In this document: one piece after another, positions 6,152 to 14,570 of the stretch
Position numbering within the stretch: the stretch's first letter is position 1
How the letters are laid out: each line of letters begins with the position of its first letter
Assembly (NCBI GenBank): GCA_050330975.1
Contig: JBHJHK010000178.1
Location: 1 to 16,066, forward strand
DNA length: 16,066 nucleotides
From: JBHJHK01 sp050330975
GTDB lineage: Bacteria > Pseudomonadota > Gammaproteobacteria > Competibacterales > Competibacteraceae
Direction: 5' to 3'
Translations under genes and position numbers: made by a program
The notes under the pieces: generated by a model
The model's database searches: none
The model's input: only the letters and a program-made list of their open reading frames with translations
What the model was told of the DNA's origin: nothing

Positions 6152-8764
6152 ATGACCGACCAGACCACCGCCTCCAGCGCCTCTGACGCCGACCTCCAAG
6201 ACCTGGTCGCCCAGACCGACACCGGCGCCCGCACCCCCGGCGGCGCGGCAGAGAAGACCATCCTCGGCACCGCCCTGGCTTGGTCGCTGTTTCAACTGTG
6301 GTTTGCCTCGCCGTTGCCGTTTATGCTGCGCTTTGGGGTGTTCAACGACACCCAGGCCCGCTCCATCCACCTGGCCTTTGCCATCTTCCTGGCCTACTTG
6401 GCGTTTCCCGCCTTTAAAAGCTCGCCGCGCCACCGCATTCCCATCACCGATTGGGTCATGGCGTTGGCGGGGGCCTTCTGCGCCGGTTATCTGTACCTTT
6501 TCTACGCCGAGCTCTCCCAGCGCCCCGGGGCCCCCATCACCCAGGATATCGCGGTGGCCACGGTGGGTATGCTACTGCTGCTGGAGGCCACCCGACGGGC
6601 CCTGGGCCCCCCCTTGACCATCATCGCCGCGGTGTTTTTGGCCTACACCTTTTTGGGTCCCTACATGCCCAACCTCATCGCCCACCGGGGGGAGAGCCTG
6701 GCGTCGGTGGCCAACCACCAATGGGTCACCACCGAGGGGGTGTTTGGCATCGCCTTGGGGGTGTCCACCAGTTTTGTGTTTTTGTTCGTGTTGTTCGGGG
6801 CGTTGTTAGATAAGGCCGGGGCGGGGAATTACTTCATCAAGGTGGCCTTTGCCATGCTGGGACACCTGCGGGGTGGACCCGCCAAGGCGGCGGTGGTGTC
6901 GTCGGGTCTCACGGGGCTGATTTCGGGGTCCAGTATCGCCAACGTGGTCACCACCGGCACTTTTACCATCCCCATGATGAAGCGGGTGGGCTTTAGCGCC
7001 GAGAAGGCCGGCGCCGTGGAGGTGGGCTCGTCGGTCAATGGCCAGATCATGCCCCCGGTCATGGGGGCAGCGGCGTTTTTGATGGTGGAATACGTGGGGA
7101 TACCCTACTTCGACGTCATCACCCACGCCTTTCTGCCGGCGCTCATTTCCTACATCGCCTTGGTTTACATCGTCCACCTCGAAGCCCTCAAGGCCAATAT
7201 GCCCACCCTGCCCCGGGCAGCCGGGACGATGGCCCAGTCCCCCGCCCGACAGCTATTGGGTTTTGTGGGGGGCTTTTTGCTGTTTGCCACCCTGGCCGTG
7301 GGGGTCTACTACGGCATCGGTTGGATCAAGCCCACCTTTGGCGATCAAGCCTTGGCTGTGATCCTCGCCCTGTTGGCCGTCGTCTACCTGGGACTGTTGT
7401 GGGTGGGGTCGCGCCAGCCGGAACTGGCCGTGGACGACCCCAACGCCCCGGTGACGGAGCTCCCCGAGCCCGGTCCCACGGTCAGGTCGGGGCTGCACTA
7501 TTTGCTGCCGGTGGTGGTGCTCATTTGGTGTTTGATGATCGAGCGGTTATCCCCGGGACTGTCGGCCTTCTACGCCACCGTGTTGATGATCTTTATCCTC
7601 ATCACCCAACGCCCCATCAGCGCCCTGTTCCGCGGCCAAGGGGACTTGGTGGGCCAGGTGAAGCGGGGGTTTGTCGAACTCGTCGACGGGCTCATCGGTG
7701 GGGCGCGCAATATGATCGGCATCGCCATCGCCACCGCCACCGCCGGGGTCATCGTCGGCTGTGTGTCCCAGACTGGAGTGGGGTCGGTGTTGGCCGACGT
7801 GGTGGAGGTGGTCTCCATGGGCAACATCGTGTTGATCTTGCTGTTCACCGCGGTGTTGAGCCTGATTTTGGGCATGGGCTTGCCCACCACCGCCAACTAC
7901 ATCGTGGTTTCGTCTCTACTGGCGCCGGTGATCGTCACCTTGGGCCAGGAGTCGGGCCTCATTGTGCCCTTGATCGCCGTCCACTTGTTTGTGTTTTACT
8001 TCGGCATCATGGCCGATGTGACCCCGCCGGTGGGCCTGGCGTCCTTTGCCGCCGCCGCCGTGTCCGGGGGCGACCCCATCCGCACCGGCTTCCAGGCGTT
8101 TTACTACAGCCTGCGCACGGCGGCTCTGCCGTTTTTGTTCATTTTCAACACCGATTTGCTCCTCATCGACGTGGATTGGTTCCACGGCATCGCGGTGTTT
8201 ATCGTCGCCACCGCCGCCATGTTGGTGTTTGCCGCCGCCACCCAGGGTTATTTCTTCGCCCGCAACCGCTTTTACGAGTCGCTGGCGTTGTTGCTGGTGG
8301 CCTTCACCCTGTTTCGCCCCGGGTTTTGGATGGACATGATCGTCCCCCCCTACCTCGAGGTCGCCCCCACCCGCCTCCAAGCGGTGGTGGATGAACTGCC
8401 CCCCGGGGAGGTCTTGCGCCTGGGGATCGATGGCTTGGACGAGGTGGGGGAACCCCGCTCCTTTGTCGCCCCCTTACAGATTCCCCCCGGGGAGAGCGGC
8501 GAAGCGCGGCTCATAGACGCTGGCCTCGAGCTCATCGAGCGGGACGGCCAGGTGATCATCGACAACGTCGCCTTTGGCAGCGCCGCCCAGGAGGCCGGCC
8601 TCGACTGGGACCAGGTCATCACCACCGTGCGGGCCCCCAATCCCCAGCCGTGGAAGGAATTGATGTACATTCCGGCCCTGGCGTTGTTGGGGTTGATCGT
8701 CCTCCTCCAGCGCCGCCGCCAACCAGCTGCGGCGCCGAGCCAGGCGACGCCCGCCCCCGTGTAA
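6152..8764 (+). CDS. TRAP transporter permease, 4TM/12TM fusion (DctQM type)
   Basis: This inner-membrane protein (870 residues) joins the small and large TRAP subunits in one chain, as is normal with TAXI binding proteins. It would carry the captured solute inward, usually driven by a cation gradient. A hydrophilic N-terminus (about 1-36) precedes many hydrophobic segments. The large-subunit hallmarks are SGLISGSSIANVVTTGTF near 255-272 and GMGLPTTANYIVV at 574-586, followed by ADVTPPVGLASF (621-632). After the last core segments comes a soluble stretch (about 735-830), probably the DUF3394-type extension, containing IIDNVAFGSAAQEAGLDWD (802-820), which resembles part of a PDZ fold. One more hydrophobic segment (838-853) and a basic tail end the protein. 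The SD is a modest AAGG 7 nt before the ATG. It follows the TAXI gene by 82 bp and precedes the Usp gene by 31 bp. Confidence 0.93.
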   Translation: MTDQTTASSASDADLQDLVAQTDTGARTPGGAAEKTILGTALAWSLFQLWFASPLPFMLRFGVFNDTQARSIHLAFAIFLAYLAFPAFKSSPRHRIPITDWVMALAGAFCAGYLYLFYAELSQRPGAPITQDIAVATVGMLLLLEATRRALGPPLTIIAAVFLAYTFLGPYMPNLIAHRGESLASVANHQWVTTEGVFGIALGVSTSFVFLFVLFGALLDKAGAGNYFIKVAFAMLGHLRGGPAKAAVVSSGLTGLISGSSIANVVTTGTFTIPMMKRVGFSAEKAGAVEVGSSVNGQIMPPVMGAAAFLMVEYVGIPYFDVITHAFLPALISYIALVYIVHLEALKANMPTLPRAAGTMAQSPARQLLGFVGGFLLFATLAVGVYYGIGWIKPTFGDQALAVILALLAVVYLGLLWVGSRQPELAVDDPNAPVTELPEPGPTVRSGLHYLLPVVVLIWCLMIERLSPGLSAFYATVLMIFILITQRPISALFRGQGDLVGQVKRGFVELVDGLIGGARNMIGIAIATATAGVIVGCVSQTGVGSVLADVVEVVSMGNIVLILLFTAVLSLILGMGLPTTANYIVVSSLLAPVIVTLGQESGLIVPLIAVHLFVFYFGIMADVTPPVGLASFAAAAVSGGDPIRTGFQAFYYSLRTAALPFLFIFNTDLLLIDVDWFHGIAVFIVATAAMLVFAAATQGYFFARNRFYESLALLLVAFTLFRPGFWMDMIVPPYLEVAPTRLQAVVDELPPGEVLRLGIDGLDEVGEPRSFVAPLQIPPGESGEARLIDAGLELIERDGQVIIDNVAFGSAAQEAGLDWDQVITTVRAPNPQPWKELMYIPALALLGLIVLLQRRRQPAAAPSQATPAPV

Positions 8765-8795
8765 TACCCTTTTTGAGGCTCGAGAGGACACCGCC

Positions 8796-9236
8796 ATGTA
8801 TCGGGATATCCTGCTCCCCGTGGACTTGGGCCACGACAGCTCCTGGCAACGGGCTCTGCCCGTGGCCGTGGAGTACTGTCAGGCCTTTGGCGCCACACTC
8901 CACGTCATGACCGTCATCCCCAGCTTTTCCCTGCCCATCATCGGCCAGTACTTCCCCCCGGACTTCGAACAAAAAGCCCGGGAGGAGGCCAACCGCCAGC
9001 TCCACGCCTTTGTCAAAGACAAAGTGCCGTCGAAGGTCAATGTTCAGCATATCGTCGCCGAGGGCATGTTCTATCAGCAGATCATCGCCGTCGCCGACCA
9101 AATCGACGCCGACCTCATCGTCATGGCCCGCCATCGACCGGATCTCAAGGACTATTTGTTGGGCCCCGACGCCGAGAACGTGGTGCGCCACACCCGCCGT
9201 TCGGTGTTGATCGTCTACGACGATCATCCCCTGTAG
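8796..9236 (+). CDS. Universal stress protein (UspA) family protein, TRAP-associated
   Basis: This small cytoplasmic protein (146 residues) has the Usp fold: the beta-strand start YRDILLPVDLG, the central ATLHVMTVIP, the late DLIVMARHRP, and the C-terminal VVRHTRRSVLIV. Family members bind ATP or other nucleotides through a G-x2-G-x9-G(S/T) loop. Here the matching region (111-124) reads ARHRPDLKDYLLGP, so the first two glycines are replaced and only the last is kept. Usp genes sit next to TRAP genes in many bacteria; TeaD beside the Halomonas ectoine transporter TeaABC is the studied case and is thought to tune transporter activity. AGAGGA lies 7 nt before the ATG. The gene is 31 bp after the permease gene, so shared transcription and a regulatory role on the transporter are likely but inferred. 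Confidence 0.9.
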   Translation: MYRDILLPVDLGHDSSWQRALPVAVEYCQAFGATLHVMTVIPSFSLPIIGQYFPPDFEQKAREEANRQLHAFVKDKVPSKVNVQHIVAEGMFYQQIIAVADQIDADLIVMARHRPDLKDYLLGPDAENVVRHTRRSVLIVYDDHPL

Positions 9237-9245
9237 GGGGGCGGG

Positions 9246-11018
9246 TTGGGCCTGTCCCTCGCCGCCTGGTGGACCCTGGCGGTGATCGTCGGTTGCAGCG
9301 CGTTACTGGCCTTTAGCCGCTTTCGTCCGGAGCTGGTGTTGAGCGGCGGCCTGGTGGTGCTGCTCACCTCTCACGTTCTCACCCCCCAAGAGGCCCTGGC
9401 GGGGTTGGCCAACGAGGGTCTGGTGACCATTGGCTTGCTCTACGTGGTGGCCGCGGGCCTCCAGGAGAGCGGCAGCATGGGGTTTGTCCTCCACCGGCTG
9501 CTGGGGCTACCCAGGGGGCTGATGGCGGCCCAGGCGCGGCTCATGGCACCGGTGCTGATCATGAGCCCGTTTTTGAACAACACCCCCGTGGTGGCCACTT
9601 TGATACCCACCACGCTGCGCTGGGCAAAACGCCTCAAGATCTCTCCGTCAAAGTTGTTGTTGCCGTTGAGCTACGCCGCCATCTTGGGGGGCACTTGTAG
9701 CTTGATTGGCACCAGTACCAACTTGATCCTCAACGGCTTGCTCATCCGGGAAACCGCCACAGCGGGCCTGGGTATCTTCGACATCGCCTGGGTGGGGATC
9801 CCCTGTGCCGCCTCGGGGTTTATTTATCTCCTGCTGGCCAGCCGCTGGCTCCCCGACCGGCTACCGGCCACGTCGACCTTTGGCGACCCCCGGGAGTACA
9901 CCGTGGAGATGGTGGTGGTGGGCACGGGTCCCCTGGTGGGCAAGACGGTGGAGGCCGCGGGCCTGCGGGAGGTGGACGGGTTGTACCTGGTGGAAATCGA
10001 GCGGGAGGGGCGGATCATCGCCGCCGTGGGCCGCCACGAGCGCCTGCGGGCCTATGATCGGCTGGTGTTCGCCGGGGTCACCGACGCCGTGGCGGAACTG
10101 TGTCTCATCCGCGGCTTGTCCCCGGCGGTGGACGCCAGCTTTACCCTGGCCGACCCCTACCCCGAGCGGCGGTTGGTGGAGGTGGTGGTCTCTCCCCAGT
10201 GCCCCCTGGTCAACGAAACCCTGGCGGATGGTCGGTTTCGCACCCACTACGGCGCCTCGGTGGTGGCGGTGTGTCGCCACGGCCAACGGCTCGCCGAACC
10301 CCTGGGAAAAGTGCGCCTGCAACCGGCGGATACCCTGTTGCTGGTCACCCGCCCGGCCTTTTTGGAGCGCCACCGCTATTCGCGGGATTTTCTGTTGGTG
10401 AGTGCCGTGCCCCCCACCGAGGGCACCTCGGGGGAGCGGGCCTGGCTGGCCTGGACCATTTTGGCGGCCGTGGTGGCGTTGGCCATGACCAACGCCATGC
10501 CCATGGTCAACGCCGCCATGCTGGGGGCGGGGACCATGGTGCTGCTGGGGTGCTGCCCCCTGGCGGCCGCCGCCCGCAGCATCAACGGCCCAGTGCTATT
10601 GGCCATCGCCAGCGCCTTTGGTCTGGGGGAGGCGTTGCGGGTCACCGGAGCCGCCGAGGCCATCGCCGTGGGGCTCATCACCTGGGCCGGCGACAGTCCG
10701 TGGCTGTTGTTGACCAGCGTCTACGCCACTACGGCGCTGCTCACCGCCTTTGTCACCAACGGTGCCGTGGCTGTGTTGATGTTCCCCGTGGTCCTAGTGG
10801 CCACCCGCGCCTTGGGGTTTGAGCTGACCCCCTTTGTCATCGCGGTGATGATGGGGGCCTCGGCGAGCTTTGCCACCCCCATCAGCTATCAGACCAACCT
10901 CATGGTCTACGGCTTGGGGGGCTATCGGTTTGGGGATTACCTGCGCTTGGGCCTACCCTTGAACGTCATCGTCGGCGCCATCACCGTGGCGGTGGCGCCC
11001 TTGATTTGGTCGTTTTAG
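9246..11018 (+). CDS. SLC13-family anion permease with two RCK_C domains
   Basis: This membrane protein (590 residues) is of the divalent anion:Na+ symporter / ArsB-like superfamily. It would carry an anion such as sulfate or a dicarboxylate; the substrate is not decidable. The order is hydrophobic segments (about 10-200) with SPFLNNTP (107-114) and GGTCSLIGTSTNL (148-160), two RCK_C/TrkA_C-like soluble domains (about 218-290 and 305-380), then a second membrane half with VTNGAVAVLMFP (503-514) and SASFATPISYQTNLMVYG (539-556). The paired motifs reflect the internal repeat of the family. The start is taken as TTG 9246, with AGGGGGG 4-5 nt upstream and just 9 bp from the Usp stop. A later GTG would shorten the first hydrophobic segment. 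It is the last gene of the rightward operon, so two different secondary transporters appear to share one transcript. Confidence 0.88.
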   Translation: MGLSLAAWWTLAVIVGCSALLAFSRFRPELVLSGGLVVLLTSHVLTPQEALAGLANEGLVTIGLLYVVAAGLQESGSMGFVLHRLLGLPRGLMAAQARLMAPVLIMSPFLNNTPVVATLIPTTLRWAKRLKISPSKLLLPLSYAAILGGTCSLIGTSTNLILNGLLIRETATAGLGIFDIAWVGIPCAASGFIYLLLASRWLPDRLPATSTFGDPREYTVEMVVVGTGPLVGKTVEAAGLREVDGLYLVEIEREGRIIAAVGRHERLRAYDRLVFAGVTDAVAELCLIRGLSPAVDASFTLADPYPERRLVEVVVSPQCPLVNETLADGRFRTHYGASVVAVCRHGQRLAEPLGKVRLQPADTLLLVTRPAFLERHRYSRDFLLVSAVPPTEGTSGERAWLAWTILAAVVALAMTNAMPMVNAAMLGAGTMVLLGCCPLAAAARSINGPVLLAIASAFGLGEALRVTGAAEAIAVGLITWAGDSPWLLLTSVYATTALLTAFVTNGAVAVLMFPVVLVATRALGFELTPFVIAVMMGASASFATPISYQTNLMVYGLGGYRFGDYLRLGLPLNVIVGAITVAVAPLIWSF

Positions 11019-11064
11019 GGACCCTGAGTGGGGCAGTCAGGAATGGCGTTTAGCACCACAGCCC

Positions 11065-11111
11065 TAAGTTGGCAGCCAGCCTTGTCAACTTACCCATCGA
11101 GAAAGTTTTTT
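11065..11111 (+). terminator. Possible terminator after the transport operon
   Basis: Positions 11065-11074 pair with 11083-11092 (10 bp, one G-U pair, 8-nt loop). A run of six T begins at 11106. The 13-nt gap between stem and T-run is longer than in a standard intrinsic terminator, so this is tentative. It lies about 50 bp after the SLC13 stop codon. Confidence 0.3.
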
Positions 11112-11213
11112 ATTATTCGTTGCGATGAGGACGCATTCGGTCGAGTAGTAGCAGTGATAGAGGTTTGATCATCGAATCTATAAGGCTTACGGCTGTAGTC
11201 ATTGGCCAACGGG

Positions 11214-11236
11214 CCCTTGTATCCATTCATCAAGGG
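11214..11236 (+). promoter_or_regulatory. Hairpin covering the ribosome-binding site of the Uma2 gene
   Basis: CCCTTG (11214-11219) is exactly complementary to CAAGGG (11231-11236), with an 11-nt loop. The right arm overlaps the SD AAGGGAG (11232-11238) that lies 6 nt before the ATG at 11245. If it forms, the hairpin would hide the SD and lower translation. The pairing is seen in the sequence; the effect is inferred. Confidence 0.45.
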
Positions 11237-11244
11237 AGAAAACG

Positions 11245-11736
11245 ATGCTGACTTGGGAGCAAATTTGCCAACACCCTGGTTTGCGAGATCTGCCGTTCAA
11301 GGTGGAAACGGATGAACGAGGGCGGATCATTATGAGTCCAGCCAAAAATTATCATGGTGCACAACAGAACCATATTGGGTATTTGCTGAAGATGTTGGCG
11401 CCAGACGGGATTGGGATTACCGAATGTGCCATTGAAACGCGAGCGGGCGTCAAAGTCGCCGACGTGGCCTGGCTGACCTGGGCTCACTTTGATGTGGCCG
11501 AATCCCAGGCCGCTTGTGACCGCTCCCCGGCAATTTGCATCGAAATCGTCTCTGGCAGTAACACGGCGGCCGATATGGACCAGAAACGGGCCTTGTATTT
11601 CGAGCACGGTGCCGAGGAAGTTTGGTTGTGCGAGGACGGCGCGATGCGGTTTTTCACCTTGGCGGGAGAAGTTGAGGCCTCGCCGCGTATTCCCCAGTTT
11701 CCGCGTCGGGTGGACTATCGACGTCCTCGCCCATGA
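11245..11736 (+). CDS. Uma2-family (DUF820) PD-(D/E)XK nuclease-fold protein
   Basis: This 163-residue protein belongs to the Uma2/DUF820 family, a PD-(D/E)XK nuclease-fold group that is multiplied in cyanobacteria and some proteobacteria and has no settled function. Visible family features are RIIMSPAKNYHGAQQNHI (27-44), TRAGVKVADVAWLTW with Asp73 (65-79), SPAICIEIVSGSN with Glu100 (94-106), and MDQKRALYFEHGAEEVWLCE with Lys114 (111-130). Asp73, Glu100 and possibly Lys114 are candidate active-site residues. The end differs from the usual finish after FPRR: it runs on for seven residues (VDYRRPR...). AAGGGAG is 6 nt before the ATG. The gene stands alone between operons, and its codons are visibly less G/C-ended than those of its neighbours, which suggests separate acquisition. 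No partner toxin, antitoxin or transposase gene is seen. Confidence 0.85.
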   Translation: MLTWEQICQHPGLRDLPFKVETDERGRIIMSPAKNYHGAQQNHIGYLLKMLAPDGIGITECAIETRAGVKVADVAWLTWAHFDVAESQAACDRSPAICIEIVSGSNTAADMDQKRALYFEHGAEEVWLCEDGAMRFFTLAGEVEASPRIPQFPRRVDYRRPRP

Positions 11737-11802
11737 AATGGGAGACGCTTATACCATTCAACGGCATTATCACAATGAAAATCAGCGAAAAATCTTGGCC
11801 AC

Positions 11803-11939
11803 CAAGTCACCCTTCTCCCGCGCCCTGGGCGCGGGAGAAGGGCCGGGGATGAGGGCTCTTGAAGGAGCCTCGTGGGGTCGAGGGGGAGCCCTACCCCCCG
11901 GCCCCCTCCCACGCCGCGACGCGGGAGAGGGGTGACTTG
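11803..11939. repeat. MITE-like inverted-repeat element with cloverleaf folding
   Basis: The ends are inverted repeats: CAAGTCACC (11803-11811) matches GGTGACTTG (11931-11939) exactly, and the match continues with few mismatches through CTCCCGCG to about 21 bp. Inside are a near-perfect palindrome with 16-bp arms and a 1-base loop (11810-11842), an inner pair GGCCGGGG...AGGGCTC (11841-11858) with GAGCCCT...CCCCGGCC (11886-11902), a central hairpin CCTCG/CGAGG (11868-11883), and an imperfect hairpin at 11902-11932. The element can therefore fold as one long hairpin or as a cloverleaf with three hairpins. It encodes no protein. Dispersed palindromes with CCCTCTCCCGC-type cores are common in proteobacterial genomes, so it is likely one copy of a non-autonomous repeat. 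No clear target duplication was seen. Confidence 0.7.
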
Positions 11940-12062
11940 CTTGTTGGGCGAGAGGGTGTGTCCACGAGAGGGGAGGCGTCCATGGGCCTCCATGAGCCAC
12001 TCACCAAGGGAATGGCGCGCCCAAGTGTATTCAGCGCCCTAACCGCCTAGACTCCCCTTCTC

Positions 12063-12079
12063 TGCTGAGAAAGTCAGCA
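12063..12079 (-). terminator. Small hairpin just after the acetamidase gene
   Basis: TGCTGA (12063-12068) pairs exactly with TCAGCA (12074-12079) around a 5-nt loop, 3 bp beyond the acetamidase stop codon in the leftward direction. No T-run follows on that strand, so it may be a processing or stability end rather than an intrinsic terminator. Confidence 0.25.
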
Positions 12080-12082
12080 TCT

Positions 12083-13072
12083 CTATGCCACCAAGTATTT
12101 CTTCAACACCGACGCCCCTACGGTGTACTTGGGATCCACCATATTCCCCAACCGCACCCGACCCGCTTGGGTGAGGAAAAAGTAGGCATCCCATTTGTCG
12201 AAGCCATACTCTGCCACCATCCAATACACCAGCTCCCGGTAGGCGATCCGGGCGGCGTCCTCCAACGGCCGGGCGCTGCCGATGGTCATGATAAAGTCTT
12301 CGGTCTCCAACCGCGGCCAGGCAAAAGACCAGCCCTTGATCAAATCCACCTGGAGGGTCACCGTCGCCTCGTGCTCCACGGCAACCCCGCACAATTCCCC
12401 ATCCCCTTGAGCGGCGTGGCAATCCCCCAGATACAAATAGGCGTCTTTGTGCTGGATGGGCAAGTAAATCACCGATCCAGGAGCCACATCGGGCAAATCC
12501 ATATTGCCGCCGTAGTAATCGGGCTGGAGAGAGGTGATGGCCTCGATCTCCGGCGACACCCCGATGGTGCCGATAAACGGCTCGTAGGGCAGCTTGATCT
12601 TGTCGCTCCAATGGACGAATTGTTCATCCACATCCATCTTCCGCACCAGTTCTGGCAACGGCTCGTTGAGGACCGCCGTTTGGGTAGTGCCGGCAAGACC
12701 GCCAAACTCCGGCACCAGAGCCGTGGTGCCCCGGGGTTGGGGGCCCCGAGGCGCCATGGCTTGGATGTAGACCGCCAGGCAGTCGCCCTTTTCCGCTCCG
12801 GTGACGGCGATGGGGCCGTTTTGGGGGTTGAGATAGGGCAAATTGAGCTTTTCGCTGGGCTTATCCTGTGGGATCTTGATGGCCCCTTCAAAGGCGTCTT
12901 TGGTCTCCACCACCACCACGTCGCCGGGGACAATAGTCATCACCGGGTCGGCGTAGGGACCGTAGACGTAGTGGTACTTGCCCTGTTGGGCCTCGCTGAG
13001 GGTGTGGTTTACCCCGGCCTTGCCCTTGGCGACGCCGCGCTGGGCCATGATAGAGTTGTCGAGCCAGCTCAT
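12083..13072 (-). CDS. fmdA: Acetamidase/formamidase family amidohydrolase
   Basis: This encodes a 329-residue cytoplasmic enzyme of the FmdA/AmdA family, which hydrolyses short aliphatic amides (formamide, acetamide) to ammonium and the acid. Family marks are VVVVETKDAF (52-61), PIAVTGAEKGDCLAVYI (87-103), DYYGGNMD (185-192) and the signature GDCHAAQGDGE (216-226), which includes likely metal- or substrate-binding His219 and Glu226. Length is slightly below the roughly 400 residues of the Methylophilus formamidase and close to shorter acetamidases. ATG 13072 was chosen; its SD (GGGAG) is about 12 nt away and weak, and the next Met (residue 9) has none. The gene follows urtE by 48 bp on the same strand, so amide import and hydrolysis appear to be coupled. 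Formamide and acetamide cannot be told apart from sequence, so the symbol is by family only. Confidence 0.88.
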   Translation of the reverse strand: MSWLDNSIMAQRGVAKGKAGVNHTLSEAQQGKYHYVYGPYADPVMTIVPGDVVVVETKDAFEGAIKIPQDKPSEKLNLPYLNPQNGPIAVTGAEKGDCLAVYIQAMAPRGPQPRGTTALVPEFGGLAGTTQTAVLNEPLPELVRKMDVDEQFVHWSDKIKLPYEPFIGTIGVSPEIEAITSLQPDYYGGNMDLPDVAPGSVIYLPIQHKDAYLYLGDCHAAQGDGELCGVAVEHEATVTLQVDLIKGWSFAWPRLETEDFIMTIGSARPLEDAARIAYRELVYWMVAEYGFDKWDAYFFLTQAGRVRLGNMVDPKYTVGASVLKKYLVA

Positions 13073-13120
13073 GGTGGTAGATGCTCCCGCGGATGTGGGT
13101 GTCGATAGTTGATGGGGGTA

Positions 13121-13805
13121 TTAGACGGATAGATAGGCCTGGACCCCGTCGCTGTCCATGGCAGCGCCCTCCCCTTGGGCGACGATGGCCCCCCGAGCCA
13201 ACACGGCATAGCGATCGGCCAGGGATTGGGCAAAATCGTAGTACTGCTCCACCATGAGGATGGACATCTCCCCCTTGAGGCCGGCGATCACCGTTTGGAT
13301 GTGCTGGACAATGGAGGGTTGGATGCCCTCGGTGGGCTCGTCGAGGATCAGTAGCCGAGGGCCGACGACCAAGGCCCGGGCGATGGCCAGCTGTTGCTGC
13401 TGCCCCCCCGACAGACTGCCACCATAGCGATGGCGCATCTGAGCCAAAACGGGAAATAACTCAAAAACCCGCTCTAGGGCGGGGCGGCGCTTTTGAACGC
13501 CGTGGGCCTCCAGGGCTACGGCCAGGTTGTCCCCCACGGTCAATTCGGCGAAGATCTCCCGCCCCTGGGGCACGTAGCCAATGCCCCGCCGGGCTCGGCG
13601 GTGGGAGGGCTGACGGGTGACGTCTTCGCCGTCGATGAAAACCCCGCCCCGGGCCACGGGCAACACCCCCATAATGCAGCGCAGCAACGTGGTCTTGCCG
13701 GCGCCGTTGCGGCCCAGCAACGCCAGACAGGCGCCGTCGTCTACGGTCAACGACACCGCCCGCAGGGTCTGAGAGCTGTCGTAAAATTGGTCGAGTTGGC
13801 GCACC

Positions 13806-13816
<11 letters not shown>
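13121..13816 (-). CDS. urtE: Urea/short-chain amide ABC transporter ATP-binding protein UrtE
   Basis: This ATPase subunit (231 residues) belongs to the branched-chain-amino-acid-type (HAAT) ABC importers. It would hydrolyse ATP on the cytoplasmic face together with UrtD. Walker A is GRNGAGKTT (35-43), the Q-loop lies in YVPQGREIF (81-89), the signature is LSGGQQQ (135-141) and Walker B is LLILDEP (155-161). The segment MVEQYYDFA near 188-196, in place of the usual EH(D/N) of other ATPases, is typical of UrtE and separates it from LivF. ATG 13816 was chosen because the conserved N-terminus begins there. A longer frame up to 13954 only reads UrtD codons out of phase. It overlaps the urtD end by 11 bp, which suggests translational coupling. 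Confidence 0.92.

Positions 13817-14566
<750 letters not shown>

Positions 14567-14570
<4 letters not shown>

Larger units (their letters stand above)
11737..12082. other. 346-bp gene-free stretch between convergent genes
   Basis: This stretch separates the Uma2 gene from the convergent acetamidase gene. It holds the 137-bp inverted-repeat element (11803-11939) and a small hairpin close to the acetamidase stop codon. In 11737-11802 and 11940-12062 I see no convincing gene, RNA or promoter; reading frames there are short and not protein-like. Confidence 0.6.

Noticed and set aside
7321..8394. A 357-codon plus-strand frame inside the TRAP permease gene in another phase
   Set aside because: It overlaps the permease frame, whose motifs GMGLPTTANYIVV and ADVTPPVG are intact. 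The alternative is Arg/Gly/His-rich and has no SD.
11161..11184. TATAAG at 11179-11184 as a -10 box for the Uma2 gene
   Set aside because: No acceptable -35 box lies 15-19 bp upstream; the TTGATC at 11164 is only 9 bp away.
11489..11935. A 148-codon frame overlapping the end of the Uma2 gene, considered as a frameshifted C-terminus
   Set aside because: The Uma2 frame is intact to FPRR, where the family usually ends, and the overlapping frame runs into the inverted-repeat element with no domain similarity.
11797..11940. CRISPR array or CRISPR-like repeat unit
   Set aside because: The repeats are inverted, not direct, and there are no regularly spaced spacers or cas genes.
12167..13108. A 313-codon plus-strand frame opposite the acetamidase gene
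   Set aside because: The minus strand carries the GDCHAAQGDGE signature and full-length family similarity. The plus-strand product is rich in H, G and V without domains.
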